From assembly GCA_028023455.1 (NCBI GenBank), contig JAQFVV010000448.1:312001-376000 (forward strand): a DNA stretch of 64,000 bases, in the 5' to 3' direction. Origin of the DNA: Epiperipatus broadwayi. Its lineage: Eukaryota; Onychophora; Udeonychophora; Euonychophora; Peripatidae. Numbering within the stretch: the first letter of the stretch is position 1; every line of letters begins with the position of its first letter. Shown piece after piece: positions 23,581 to 37,307 of this stretch. The translations under genes were made by a program, and so were the position numbers. Below the pieces are notes generated by a model, which saw nothing but the letters and a program-made list of their open reading frames with translations, searched no databases and had not been told where the DNA came from.

Positions 23581-25285
23581 AGTTGGAATTTGTTGTTCCA
23601 GAGCCTTCCCAAGTAGCAATGCTATAACACTTTAATTACTTTTACAAACCAAGGAAACTTTAGAGTCTGATTACTAATCTAATCAATTATAATTTAACAT
23701 TTTTACTTCTGGAACAGGAACAATTCTTTTTATAATCGGTTTAACTGGATCTTTAAAAATTCTACTTTTGTAATTAGCTATTGAAATACAAATATTTTCT
23801 ACCAATAAAAATATCAGGCACAAACGTATATTATTTTTCTTAAAATTAAAAAAAATCGTATAACTTGACTTTTAACACTATTTAATTCGATTACATTATT
23901 TTTTATTCCAAAAATAACACAAATATTCAAATAATATCAAAACAGAAGCTTTAATCTTTAATATGTATTACATTTATTTATTGTGGTGTCATTATTTATA
24001 AGGACAAAATTTATTTTTCTTTCGGGTTGCGCAATATCACACAGCTTGTGTAGAAGCTGCTACTGCTTATCAGTAATTTTTAATCATCTTATGATTTATT
24101 TTTTATTTTCTACGGATTTTGAAAATCGATGAATTGAAAGTATATGTATACGTAACTCGAAGTTTAAATGTGTAATACATATTGATTAACAATAATAATT
24201 AACTTAAGAAAAATTAGTTGAAATTACCGTACGCAGAGATCTAAAAGCTGAAACTTAAAAATTGGTCTCAATCAGAATAATTTTCGCGAGAATCTCGTTC
24301 GCGAGAAACATGTCAGAACAGAGTTTAAATTATGATGAAATTTTTCCGCTTGTTTGAAAAACATTTTATATTCTATTAATTTTCGTACCATAATGTATTT
24401 TTGGCTAATCCAAATTGAAAAAAATTTTGTGAAAAGTCAAAAATTATTTGGAATATGCAAAAACTATTATAAAAAAAGAAATGCTTTTCTTTTTCGGAAT
24501 TATTGTGGTATGTTTTATTAAATAAAATTTTCCAATTATTTATTTTAGTAAAGAAATTAACTAAATGAAGTAGTTGTCAAATTCCTTTTGTTTTATTTAT
24601 AATAACTCAGTAGAATTTTTGTTTTTATCATTAAAATATTCATTGTTAATATTCTTGTGACAATAACGGATTAATTAAATATTTCTTGAATACATTCATG
24701 ATGATTAAATTGACGTATATTTTATTTGCATATATTATTCACAGTATAGTTTTATCGAAGTTTGCGAAAATATATTATTTTTAAAAAAGATATTTTTTTG
24801 GTAAATAGTTTGAGGAGATTCATAAAGTATTCAAAAACTACTTAGATTCTATAAGCAGACAACTTTTAAGACGAATTATAGAAGCATATGCAATACATCT
24901 TAATGTTGTGATGGCACATTAACAGTGAGTCTATTAAATATTAAGATGCTAAAATAAATTTCTAAAGAACTGTCAACAAATGGAAAATGCAACTGATGTT
25001 TAGAAGTTATCCTTAGTCACTGCAAATTGCCTTCTGCCAAAGAACATTCATTATGCAAAAAATAAACCCAAAACTGGCGAATTCATATGCTTAGTTGTTT
25101 TTAAATAATTAAATTTTTAATTAGATTGTATGATGAAATTGCCTAAATATTAAGAAAACAATTTAAGAGTTTATTGGAAAATATTAAAACTTCAAAATTG
25201 TCAGTATCTTTTTATTTTTGGTTGACCATGTTGTATGTATAAATATATAAATACTCATTTGACTAACAAAATATGTATCAAGATT
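23581..25285. other. intergenic sequence with a CGCGAGAA direct repeat
   Basis: No gene was recognised. At 24283-24292 and 24298-24307 the decamer TTCGCGAGAA occurs twice, 15 bp apart, in otherwise CG-poor DNA. It could be a promoter element, but no first exon was found next to it. Confidence 0.4.
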
Positions 25286-25289
25286 GTAA

Positions 25290-27560
25290 TGTTCATAGAT
25301 TCAATACTGAAAATGATCATCGAATAGTAGGATATAAAGTATGTATTAATAATGCAAAACTGGAAATGCAACTATTAAAAAAGAATTTGATAATTGTTTC
25401 AAAATAGTTAACAAATTTGGAAGGAGGTTGAAATTCAATTAAGTTCAATAAGATAATTGATACTCTACTAAGAACTGCAACAAAGATAAATGGTATAAAG
25501 AAGCAACAATTTACCAGTAAATGTTCAAATGAGATGACAATGTATGAAGAAAAAGAATATTAAAGTTGCTAAAAATTATCCTTTGAAAAGAATTTAATAT
25601 CTGGAATTCTGAAAAATGATTTGGAAAAAAATGTTGCTAATGATGTATGAAAATATAACTATGATTAGCAAGGAAAATTATAGAAGAGATAACAAATTTC
25701 AAAAATATAAAACAATACATTGGTATTGAAAGAAAAGTTATTTTTGCAATACATCTGAATTATCAAACATTTTTAAACGAAGAGATATGTCATGCAATTA
25801 AATCTATGTGAAAAGGAAAAGTTTCAGAATGATGTAATAAAAAAATTTTCAAAACTTTTTAATAAAGATGTACCAGAAAGCTGGAAGACTGCACTAATAA
25901 TAGATATTTAAAGATGTTAAAGAAAATATTAGAAACTACAGAGTTATCAGTCTTCTATCAGTTCTGTACAAAATCTTTACCAATAATTACATCATCTATA
26001 TAAAACTTTGTATTGAAACCAACTAAAAGAATATATTGGATTTAAAAGTGATTTTAGCACAGTGTATCACTTCCAAGTCTGGAAAGAAGTTATAGAAAAA
26101 AGTCATTGAATATGAATAGTCAGTATGCTTTGTAGATATGAAAAGATATTTCATTTTATAAACATTTCCATAGTGTTTAAAGCTTTGAATGATAGATCCA
26201 GGATTTATATATTTTAAAGAATATCAAAATGTAAACAGCTTTGATTAGATTACATAATAGACACTAAGAAGATTGGCATTGATAAGAGTTTACAGTAGGG
26301 TTGTTCTATATCTCCAAAACTTTTTACATCAGTTTTGTAAGAAGTACTTTAAAAAGGCGATTTCAATAAATATCTTCAAGAAAATACAAAGTACATGGAG
26401 CTTTTTTAAGTCATCTAGATTTTGCAGATGATGTGGTTGTTTTTGCATATAATGCTTAGAGATTCAAATAATTATTTCTAAAAAAAAGAAAAGAAATGAC
26501 ATACAGTTTTAATGTGGCTGCAATGTTATAAGTATTGGTATTAATTTCTTTTTTAAGGGATTACTATATCAACTGATTTTGCTTGTTCTGTCATTATATT
26601 AAAACAGTGAAAGTGCACACTAAAAAGAAATTACTATTAAGGGATATGTAGTTTGGATCATTTCTAATTAAATGAACAATCAAACTTAGTCTTTATTGCA
26701 TTTTATAAAAGTTGAAATATTAAGTATTATAGAAATAAAATATTTTTGATTTCATGATTTAATCACAAAAATATTAATGTATTATTATTCATATTGCTCT
26801 TTATTTGAATAACTAGCTCCCATCAGAATAAATTGAATTCAATGTCAAATTCTAAATTCAGTCATATACTTTTTCCCAATATTATTTAAATTGTATGCAA
26901 ATGAATATTTTGAAGCTACTAAAGATACAGATTTCTTAGCAGAGAAAGAATAAGATTTATAAAAGTAATGGAACTCTAGATATCAATAAAACTTCTGAAT
27001 TTACATTATTATCAAAATGCTTAAATCTTTCTAGCTATTAGGAAATAAAAAAAGAATAATATTAAGTATTAAAGTCAAAAGATGTGCAATAGATCAACTT
27101 CAGTACTCTAATTATATAGATTAATCTATTATAGAAAATGGAAGTTTGAAAACGTATGTAGGAAAAGAGCAACTTATTACTATGGAAAGTATTTGACTTT
27201 GAAAAAGAGAGAATTAAGCATAGAATTAAACTCAAAATGTTACATATAGGGAATACTTTTCAAGGCAAAAAACCCAATCTTTTTCATATATAGATAAAAG
27301 TAAATTGCATATTTTATTAGAAATTTAGATATGAAAGATTACTAAGATTTCTATAGTTAACAAAATAAAATGTAGAACATTTTAAAAAAATGTTAAAATG
27401 GTTCAAAAAAATTCTAGATGAAGTTAAAAATAAGATAAATGCTTTGAATATATGCTAAAACATAGTGTAAAAAAGATTCATATTGATGAAATGAAAGAGG
27501 AGCAGAAGACAGTTATTGAGAAGTTGCAAAGACTGCAAAAGAAGTGAAGAAATAATACGA
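25290..27560 (+). mobile_element. RTE-type LINE, heavily decayed, copy B
   Basis: This is the same family as the minus-strand copy at 13140-15900, now on the plus strand. Recognisable phrases in order are IIDTLLRTATKI and KKQQFTSK (about 25450-25520), PESWKTALII (about 25875), ISLLSVLYKIF after frame change (about 25950), LDLKVILAQC-type wording (about 26040) and the catalytic LDFADDVVVFA (about 26423-26455). A weak C-terminal trace lies near 27480-27540. Almost every frame is interrupted. Ends were set from the first and last recognisable pieces. Confidence 0.75.
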
Positions 27561-27889
27561 TAAAACTGCGTAGCTGTTTACTTATTTGAAGATTATGTAT
27601 GATTTGAGAGCATATTGTATTAATTCAAATAAATGTTTAATACCTAGATATTATTTAAATTAAATTTAAACTTTATAATTTTACTAAAAATAGTTTTGTA
27701 TGATAAACAATTTTATTATTAAAGTATTTTAAAGCTTTTTTTTTAATAAGAAAGTTGCTTATCATTTCAGGAAAAAATAAAAGAATAGTTGAGCATATGA
27801 TAAACAGGTTAAACTTTAACAGTTATATAGATAATTGCTTGAAAGAGATTTCTAATAGTTTTCCCATAAAAGATCAATAAAAAAAATAT

Positions 27890-28145
27890 ATATTAATCAC
27901 CAAGCTTTTTGATTGCTTGATGGTGAAGATTTGAGCAGGTGTCTTGTTTTATTCTCTAGCTAAGAATAGCTAGATGCCAATTTATTGACAGTATTAGATT
28001 GTTAGATGTATTGGTCATAGGCTGAATACTTTAAAGAAAAATCCTGTCTTATTGGAATTTGAAAAAATTATCAAGTTTTATTTAACTGAGATTTAAACCC
28101 AAGTCGTAAGCATAGATGTGCCATCACTAATATGTGATCACCTTT
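27890..28145 (-). repeat. probable tRNA-derived SINE
   Basis: On the minus strand a tRNA-like head (CTTACGACTTGGGTTTAAATC, about 28110-28090) has a B box with one mismatch. A 150-bp body follows and ends in AT-rich simple sequence. The A box is poor. It could be an unrelated short repeat. Confidence 0.35.
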
Positions 28146-30315
28146 TTTTATAATCAATAAACAAACAAATTGAAATATATATATATAAACATTATTTTTT
28201 ATTTGTATTTATTAGATCAGTTATTGAATAATTGTTTGAAATTTTAATGTGTTCATTGCTTTGTTATCAATTTTGGTGTAGTCTTTAATTAAAAAAAGGA
28301 ACATGGAATATTCATATTTCCATTTAGTAGAAGTAAAATTAATTGGCAAGAATGATATTATTATTTAGGATTCATATTTTATAAAAATAATGGGATTTGG
28401 TTTTGGAAAAAACCCTGAAAATTATATTGCTGTAAATTATAAAAGAATAAATTTATTTCTCAGAAATTCATAAGAACTTTAAATATTGGAAATAAGATTT
28501 ACAGCTATAATAATTTGTTACTAATAGTATGCTAAACCACAGAGTATGAATTGATTATTTAACACATTTTTTTAGAAGTCATTTTAAATATATTATCAAA
28601 AAAGTTTTATTAATTTATTGTTTTATAATATTTTTATATATTAATAATAACAATTGATTTGATGTATTTTATAAATAGTAATGATAGATATATGGTCTGT
28701 TTTTTCTCCCCCAATAAGGGTATTTTTAATTTTTAAAATACTGTATTGTTTTTATTTGCTATTATTTTTTTATTACTGAAACTCTTTGGGATTTTTCAGC
28801 CACTTAAATAGTCATCTTCAGTCTATAACAAATTGTAAATAAAACAATGGGTTGAAGATTATTATTTAAAATATTCAAAATATCTCAAGTAGTTTTTGTA
28901 GTAAATGTACTACTGTCATCCCTTCATATTCATTGTTTCAACATCCAGTTTTATTTAACCATCTTCAAAAAAAATATTAAGTAAAAAATTAGTAATTAAT
29001 AAAAAAAAATTTTAATTTTTTAGTTCAAAGATTGCAACTCTTTTTTAATAAATAGATTGAATATTAAAATTTATTATCATTATGACATAAGAAAAATGAA
29101 GAATTTTACATACTTTTCTTTTTGAAAGAAAAAAAGGAATAAATATACTTAGCCTTTAGGTATTTCTAATTGTCCATTCAAAAAAAAAAAAAGTGAAAAT
29201 TATTTAGTCTTTAGCTAGTTCACTTGTTCAATTATAAGGATGAGGAGTAAATAGACTCTCTCACTTATTAATTTTTTAACCTTTCAATATTTTTCCACCT
29301 GCCTCTACTGACAATTTGAGTTAATAGTTCAAGATTTTAACTGATTTTTTTTGTGTAACCTATTGTAAAAAGAAAATTAACAAAATCTTTGTTGAATGAA
29401 TTTCAATTTTTAAACATGAATGAATAATTATAAAGTCATAACAAATCTATGAATTTATTTTATAAGATCAAAAATTGCATTAATATTTATTAAATTATTA
29501 CAAAAATCCCGAACTATGCCGTTTACCAGAATCCAGGGTGTGCTGCCTCAGTGTGTAATGTGTGCGAAGCACACAGGCATCAAATATTCCAGGCGAGGAG
29601 AAAATACTTAAAAAAAACTATTATTATATCAAAATAAGTTACACTTTTGTTTAAGTAAAATTTATTGTCTTAAATTATTTATAATTATTTGTTATTATTC
29701 TTTAAGCTCTTACTTTATTCTGGTGCTAGTTCTAAGGAGTTGAGTATAAAGAAGTAAAAACTTGAAATTGCATAAATTTACTCTTTGCAGGATGATGCAT
29801 ATGTGAATCTTGTTCAGACTTGCATTTACTCTAAACGTATATAAGAAAATCTGCTGCAGTTTTAAACTTTATATTCTGTTGTTACAGTGTATATGTTGTA
29901 TTATATCTCTAATCAATAAGTTATCAGTTGTAAGTTTTTTGTAATTAGACATAGGATAGTAAAGTTCATTGCATCAGTAATAACATTATAATAAGAACAA
30001 GAAATAAATTTGAACTAAGGTCATTTATTCTTTTTTTGTACATTTAATGTAATATATTTCTTAGTTTTTATTTTTATTAAACTCATGAAAAAATTGAATT
30101 TTAAGCTTTTATAAATTAATTTATATATTTTTAATAATTCAATATTTTATTTTAATGTTAATTTTTATTTAAGTTAGTCAACTTGTACGTGGAATATCAT
30201 TGTAAAAATTGTATTTTATACTAATTTTTTTATTATTATTATAAAAAAATATACCTAATACTGAAATTTAATAATAAAATTTATTATAACTGTATATTTT
30301 TTCTTTGATTAGATG
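28146..30315. other. AT-rich intergenic sequence
   Basis: A higher-GC patch at 29515-29610 contains the palindrome TGTGTGCGAAGCACACA and ends in CTTAAAAAAAA, possibly a SINE remnant. Nothing else was recognised. Confidence 0.35.
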
Positions 30316-30319
30316 TCCT

Positions 30320-32870
30320 AGAGGAAAAAAAAAAAATTCTGGGTATCGAAATTTAATAAAGAAAATGGGAAAAAGAAAGAGAAATGCTCGCAGAATTATT
30401 CAGTACTTCATTAAATAAGTAATGAAGAGTGATTCTGAGCGAGTTCCTACCTGCAGTAAAGATATTTTTAATACAGTCAGTCATTGAAAATAGTGAACAT
30501 GCTAAAGAATTTGTTGTCATCCAGGACCCAAAGACAATACCAATATAGAAGACTAATTCGGAATGTAAAGAATCTACTAAAACTAACAAGTTTGAGTTCT
30601 ATGAATATGACCTTTTAGGTTGAAAACATTGCTCAGCTAGTTATCATTTAACTGAAATAAATTAATCTTTTCTTTAGAAGTGAGTGAACACTATTAATAG
30701 AATTATATAATAATAAAAAGAAGAAATAAATCCCTGTAGAGTTAAAAGTACAATAAGTATATTTAATTTTGATATCCCAGATTTTGACGGAAAATATTTT
30801 TTCATACAACAAGGCAAGCTATTTTAGAAAATGTTTGTAAACAGATTAAAGATTTTAATTTTCCACAAGATGCTTTTGGACAAAAATTTTCGCATATTAT
30901 AAAAGGCATTTAAAAAATGGTGAAGAATACAATAGACATTGGTTAGCAGTTTATGGTTTTGCTGCAAACTTTTCAAACTTTACAATTCCAAACATAATAA
31001 ATTTATTCAGGGACTTAATGATAGGCAACATCTTGCAATGTGCCTGAATTGTCGTGAGAAAAATTTAAATCATTTGCACAATGGTCAGAATTAATTATAT
31101 TTTTAAAAAATAAAACTTGTATTGATTATTTGTAACAAATAGTTTTAGATAATGAAAGGAAACATTGGTATAAAATTATGAAAAGAATTTTTGTAATACA
31201 GTTTTTAGGCAACAAAATCCAGATCTTCATGGAAAAATTAATAAATTTTACAATCACAACAATGACAATTGTTTAAAATATATTGAGATAGATATTAGTA
31301 AAGTTTGATCCTTTTATATCGGAACGCATATAACTTATAGCTAATGATCCTGACTTTAAAAATATTATGTCTTTTTATTCAGGAGTTAAAATTCAAAATA
31401 AAATACTTTATTGGATTAAATATTAAAAATAATAATATTAATCTGTGTTAACAAAACAAATATTTTTTAGTTATTTTAAATTGTCCTCCAGACATATCGT
31501 ATATTGAATGAATAAATATGATAGATTCATTAATTTCAATTTCAGCATATAAAAGTGTTGAAATACGTAAACACTTCTTAGCATTCTATCCAATTTTAGA
31601 TGCTACAGTGGATAGATTGTTAAGATTTCTTACTGATTTAAATGAAAAAAATAAATTTAGACAAATAAGCTAAAAGTTCAGACTATGATAATGGTTCTAA
31701 TATGCACAGAGAAAATATAGGTATGGAAAAAAGAATTTTAGATTTAAACTACCTTACATTTTATATCCCATGTTCAAATCTGTCTAAACCTGATAGTTAA
31801 TGAAGCTATGAATATCAATCATGAAATTATTGGTTTCTTTAATATAGATAGTACAAGAGATATAATTTTTTTTCCATTTCTGTTTTCTAATGGAATATTT
31901 TTAAGTACTCGTGTCACTGATTTAACCGTAAACCCGTTATCTGAAACATGGTGTTTGAGCAGAATTGATGCTACAAAATCTCTATAAAAGTGTATGATGC
32001 TTTATTTGAAATTTGTAATAATTCTTCAAAACTGGAAGTACAATCCAAATATCAGGCAAAATATCTAGGTGAGAAATTGCTACATTTACAATTGTGTATT
32101 AGATATGATATTTTAATTAAAATGAATTTTGTCAGTGAAATATTACAATCTTCATCTATGAGTTTCCTACTTGCTTTTGATGCATTGAATGATCTAAATC
32201 AATTTTTAAATGGTTACAGATTTGATGAAATGTTCATAGAAATTATAAAAAGATTCAAATTAATTGCAGCAAAATTTGATGCAGAATCTGTAGTTTGTAG
32301 TAGTAGGCCACTATGACAACACAATTTGATTATGAACATGAAAATGAAAATATAGTAGATCCTGAAATTTCATTTAAAATAATTTTTTTTCTCTACGTAA
32401 TAGATGAAACATTAGAATCTTTGCAGGAAATATTTACTTTAATAAAAAAACATATGAATAAATTCATCAGTTTTTGTATTTTTGCTAATTACTTCACAAA
32501 ATAAACTATTTATTATCTTATAAAAAAAATTATAACAAAAATTAACACGAGAATCATTCACACATTGGCGCAGTTGATTTATGCAAAGAAATTTTATACT
32601 GTCAAATCATTTCTAATTTTAAAAATGATATACGTCAAATAATTCCGTATATTTATTCAAATGACAATCATAATTTATTCAAACTTTACAATTATTTTTC
32701 CGGATTCTTTTGTCATTACCGTTATCTGTAGAACGATCCTGTTCTAAACTTAAAATTATTAAAAACTACTTGTGCTCCTCAATAGTACAAGATAGACTTT
32801 CAAATCGTACTGTTATAGCAATAAAACCAAATATTTTTGATTAATTTGATGTACGTAATATTATTTGAGA
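30320..32870 (+). pseudogene. hAT transposase of the ZMYM1-like (TTF-domain) type, decayed
   Basis: Remnants follow the usual order for this family. The Lys/Arg-rich N terminus is KRKREMLAEL (about 30370). A TTF-type zinc region carries FCCKLF, NDRQHLAMCL and FAQWSEL (about 30960-31090). A FDPFISERI-type phrase follows (about 31305). A better-preserved block at 31990-32313 reads VYDALFEICNN, IRYDILIKMNFVSEILQ and NGYRFDEMF and is joined by a frame change to QFDYEHENENIVDP. The C-terminal dimerisation motif is SLPLSVERSCSKLKIIKNYL with QDRLSNRTV (about 32715-32820). Many stops and shifts are present. Terminal inverted repeats were not located. Confidence 0.85.
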
Positions 32871-33020
32871 ATTTTCATTAATGAAAACTAGAAGATTTTT
32901 CTTTTTTTTTTAATACTTATTTATCTATTTTTATACTTAATAATGTTTAATATGTTCTTGTTTTATTTACTTGTAAGTTTATCAGTTTCTTATTTATACC
33001 ACTAAACATCACATGATCAC

Positions 33021-33132
33021 TAGTCTGGGAATATTGGATGAGTAGGCACTAGATAGGGATTTTATGCACAAGCCTTCTGGCATGATTGCTCTTGATAGCA
33101 CAAGATGGCACTACTGTATGGAGAGTTTTGCT
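33021..33132 (+). repeat. partial MITE, same family as 51919-52115
   Basis: Wording such as GATGAGTAGGCA-TAGA, TTTATGCACAAGCC and CACTACTGTATGGAGAGTT is shared in order with 52014-52115. Only the right half of the element is present. Confidence 0.7.
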
Positions 33133-35331
33133 TTGTTTTGAATTGTTTATTATTTATACCTATACAATGTACAAATGACAGAGTGATTTTCTTGCCAAAT
33201 AAAATAGTTTAATGTTGTGCCAAAAAATACTAATATTTTTGTTTTTATAAAACTATAAGTTTATCTATTAGTTTGCCTACAATTGTATAAGATGGAATTC
33301 GTAAATGATTTTCTTGCCAAATAACATAAATTGCTTTATTTTTTTTCCAAATTATTTTTGTTTTTGATTTTATACCCTTTTTGTATGATTTATTGGTTTT
33401 TTTTTATACATTTTTTTTTTTGTAATTTCTGCTTTTTTGTAGATTGAACTTATAATTAATATACTTCATATTTCATTTTTACTTATATTTTTATAAAGTG
33501 ATTTTTTTATGTGGAGGAGGGGACCAACTAAAGGTTTGCACATGAATGCTGGACACTATTGACATACCTCTGGACAGAGTGTCACAATTGCAATTATTCC
33601 TGTTTCTATTTTAATATTACTTCAAAATTCTTAACTTGCACTTTTAAAAATGAAATGTATTTGATAAAAAATCTGAATGTAAATGTATATATATATTTAG
33701 TACTTATGAAAATATTGTAAAAATAATTACAAATATTTAAATACACTATGAAATTATATAATTTTTCCTTTTTATTTTTGGAAAGAATAGAAGTTCTTAA
33801 CATTCATTATCAAAGAATCAATATATCAACAACCTCTATCTTTTAGTGGCTTACTTAGAAGTTTTTTCTGTTGACTACTCTGTGCACTACTGATATCATA
33901 TTTTTTTTATAACTAATAAATCAATTTTTTTCTTAATTGAAGTTTTTAATGCAAATTGGACATAAATAGCAGTAAAGAAGGCCAAAAAAACCTGAGATTT
34001 AAAGCTATAACACAGCGATGTAATCACAGTATTTTGTAAGATACCATTTATCACGCTCATAGAATTAACAGAAGATGTAAAAATATAGAAGAAAACGATG
34101 TATGGAATTTTAATTTTTAAAATGATAAAGGATGTTTTTATTATAAAGTTGCTTATTATATTTTATCCATTTACTTTCAATTATTTTTATTAATATCTTA
34201 ATATATATTTTTAAATAAAATTGTATTTTAAGGATGCACACTTACTATATGTATTTGTCAAAAATATGTATACTATATATGTGTGTGATAAAATATTTTT
34301 GACAAATGTTACTATCTGAGCTAAGACTTGAAATCAAATATGGATAATGGAGGGTGGGTGGATACTATATAGTAAATCAAGTTATGCACTTTTTTTAGGA
34401 CTTTTTTTGTGCATCTAATTTATATTTTTTTAATTATCTGAACTTTTTTTTTTCAAATTCTATTTGCTGATTGCTAATTATATATGGGATCTTTGTTTTG
34501 TAAGTATTATGTAATTTGCAACCCATTTTTATAATAATTATAATTATTAAAACAGATATAAACACAATTTGTTTAATAAATGGATTGTTTAAAATTTAAT
34601 GAAATATTTTATGTATATGTTTAAATGACAAGATTTTTTAAAAATGAAGTTAAAACAAAGCCTGACTTGACTATTCTTATCTGTTACTTGGTTATAAAAA
34701 TCACTGAATTTAATAAATGTGAGATTATATCTTTACAGTTTAAAATTTTATATATGAAGTCTGTCATATATATATATGTTTTATTTTCTATTGATTTGTA
34801 GTTGATTATATTAAAGGCATAGTAGCTGACAAGATTATTTGTAAACTGCAGTATTGGAATCCTTATTTTTCATAGTTTACATTTAGTTAGATTATATGGA
34901 CTCAAAATCTTGTTTCAAATTATACAAAATGCTCTTTATATTATATTTATTTCATATTATTTTAATAAAATATTAATTTATAAATATGTTGTATTTTTAC
35001 ATTTACGGAGAGTAAGTGAATTTAAAAATTGTAAAATATTTCTTCCTTATCTGATTATGTTATATATGTACTTGAAATAATGTATATATTAATTTTATGT
35101 ATTTAAAGTTATGATTACAGTTGATTTGAGGTTAATGTTGAAATGTAGGAATGGACATGTATAATGCCAAGGGTCTTATTTCTCACAGTTTACATTTTAA
35201 TAATTTATTTTATAGAGAGTCCTTTTAATATGATGTATGAATTAATAATTTATTTGTGAAAATACTATACATTGATTTCATTTTTTATTTTAATTTTTAT
35301 TATTCAAGAAAATTTTCTTATTTTTTTTTAG
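33133..35331. other. AT-rich sequence upstream of the first visible VWA8 exon
   Basis: This should include intron and perhaps the VWA8 5' exon, but no targeting-peptide-like open frame with a donor was found. A higher-GC patch lies at 33510-33600. Nothing was recognised. Confidence 0.4.
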
Positions 35332-35406
35332 ATAAAGTTACTATTGGTGATATATCTATTCCAGTGAAACCTTCTTTAAATCCAGAATTAATACCAGTGC
35401 ATTATG
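35332..35406 (+). CDS. VWA8: VWA8 coding exon (first one visible)
   Basis: This 75-nt internal exon lies between a T-rich tract ending in AG (35330-35331) and a GTAATT donor at 35407. It opens with the last two bases of a codon (xAT) and ends with the first base of a codon. The peptide contains TIGDISIP and NPELIPVHY, which I recognise as the N-terminal segment of VWA8 that follows the mitochondrial targeting region. VWA8 is a mitochondrial AAA-type ATPase with a C-terminal von Willebrand A domain; that role is family knowledge, not seen here. The call rests mainly on this exon joining exactly in phase to the next two exons, whose order and wording match the family. The upstream exon carrying the start codon was not found. 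The sequence is intact, without stops. Confidence 0.85.
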
Positions 35407-37307
35407 GTAATTTTACTATTATTTTTTAAGTGTTGAATAACATTGTGTAATAAAATCTACTGAGTGTATCTGCATTCTGATGCAAGAAGACTTAAACTTA
35501 TATTTATATTAGAAGTTCCATCTTTTGTTCATAATGCTTTCAATTAGTGATGATTGATTGTCTGAGCTAAAATTGAAATTGGTAGTAGTTGGCTTTGAGA
35601 TTATTAAAATGTATTTATTGTGTTTAAGAAATGATTGATAGATGTGATAACTTTTTTTGTCAGAAGTTGCCATTTTTTTAAAGAAAGTGATATACTGATT
35701 AGTACATCACATTAATTAGATTTTAAAGTGAATTGGAGGAGGGGTGGGGGGCATTCTTTAATTTGAACGTAAATATAAATTACAACAAGAAGTTTAAATT
35801 TAGCATTTGAATTTATTGATGCTAAAAATTTATTGTTTTATTTTTACAAGAAACTGAAACATGTGGTAGCACTCTACAATTGGTTGATAAATTAAATAAT
35901 AAACATGCATTTAAAGTAAAAACTTTTGATAGTTGGATTGTATTAGAAAATATTAACAAAAATTATCATTGAGTTCAATTTTAAAACATAAAGATTTATA
36001 TACAGTGATGTCCAATAAATAAGTTGCTTGCAAAATGAGACAATATTATTACCAAAGTTGAATTTTATATGAAAATAGCCATATCTTTTTTATATTTCTG
36101 CAGAACTTAATAAATGAAGATATTTAAAGAAAAATATAGTACCCATCTTATTATTAGAGATGAGAATTTGGTGAATATTTTCATGTTGGAAACAATAAAA
36201 GTTTGTGAATGTATAGGCAAATATCTTTTTGGAAAATAAAATTTATATAAAGGCCTATAAGAATGTATGGATTCAATATGTTCCACATGCCCAAAATTCT
36301 ACCCAATTTAAATTTGAGATAAATGCCTTGATGTTGAAAATAATTATACATTATAGACAAATGTAAGATTATGACTAATAATAAAATAAAAACAACTTTT
36401 TTTTTTTTGCCAATAAAGTTTAGACAACTTTTTAGACTCGAGAAACTTGTTTATTGAATTACTTTTGTAACTTAAGACATAGTTTGCCATTTAGTCATGT
36501 GCCTTATATATTAAAAATATGATAAGAGGCTTGTGTAAATTCAATAATTGTAGGAATATGCTCCTCTAAAGTCATAATCATGACAATATTGCATCATACA
36601 TGAATGTGAATATAAGTATCAATCTGCAATAAGGTATTTTGTTTTTAGTGTTTACATTTTTTGAAGAAAAAAAAATATGTTGTCCTGATTTAATTTCATT
36701 TTTTTAGATTTTTATTTTGCTTAGTATATAAAATGAAGACCAATAAGATTACAGTAAAATATGCTAAATAAATACTGACTAAAGTTTATATACAGTATAA
36801 ATTTCTGTTACATATGAATTACTATTCCACATAACTAAATTTAATATTGTTTATATGAAATAACAATATCTAATCATATTTTCTGAGAATCTGAATGTCT
36901 TCATAAAAGTATAGATCAAGTGCTTATTTTAAGAGATTTTAAATAAAGATTACATGAGAGCATCATATATTGAAAAAAAATATGTAAAAAAAATATCATT
37001 ATATTACATAATACTAAAGCTATGGAGAAGTGAAATGTCTAGAAAGATTAAGGTTGAAGGATGATATTATAGTAAATATCATTACCTATTATAGACTTTG
37101 AATTTTGACAATAGGAAAAATTTTTGGATTCAAGCAGGATTCACCACCAAAATTAAAGTTGTGATTGTAATGCCAGAATAGAAGATATTTATATATATGT
37201 GTGTGTGTGTGTGTGTTTCTAAATAAAAATCTATGCAATTAATTTAAAATGTTTTACATTTCACTATTATTATTTTAGTGCCTTTTTACATTTTGCTATT
37301 ATTTTAG
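35407..37307 (+). other. VWA8: VWA8 intron (1.9 kb)
   Basis: This is AT-rich intronic sequence with a short TG microsatellite (about 37191-37216). An exon-like block at 35851-35915 (AG before, GTAAAA after) is open but ends in the wrong phase for the next exon. No transposase or reverse transcriptase is recognisable. The 3' end holds the duplicated acceptor-like sequence described under findings. Confidence 0.75.
37191..37216. repeat. AT/GT microsatellite
   Basis: ATATATAT is followed by about nine GT units, about 90 bp upstream of a VWA8 acceptor. Confidence 0.85.
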
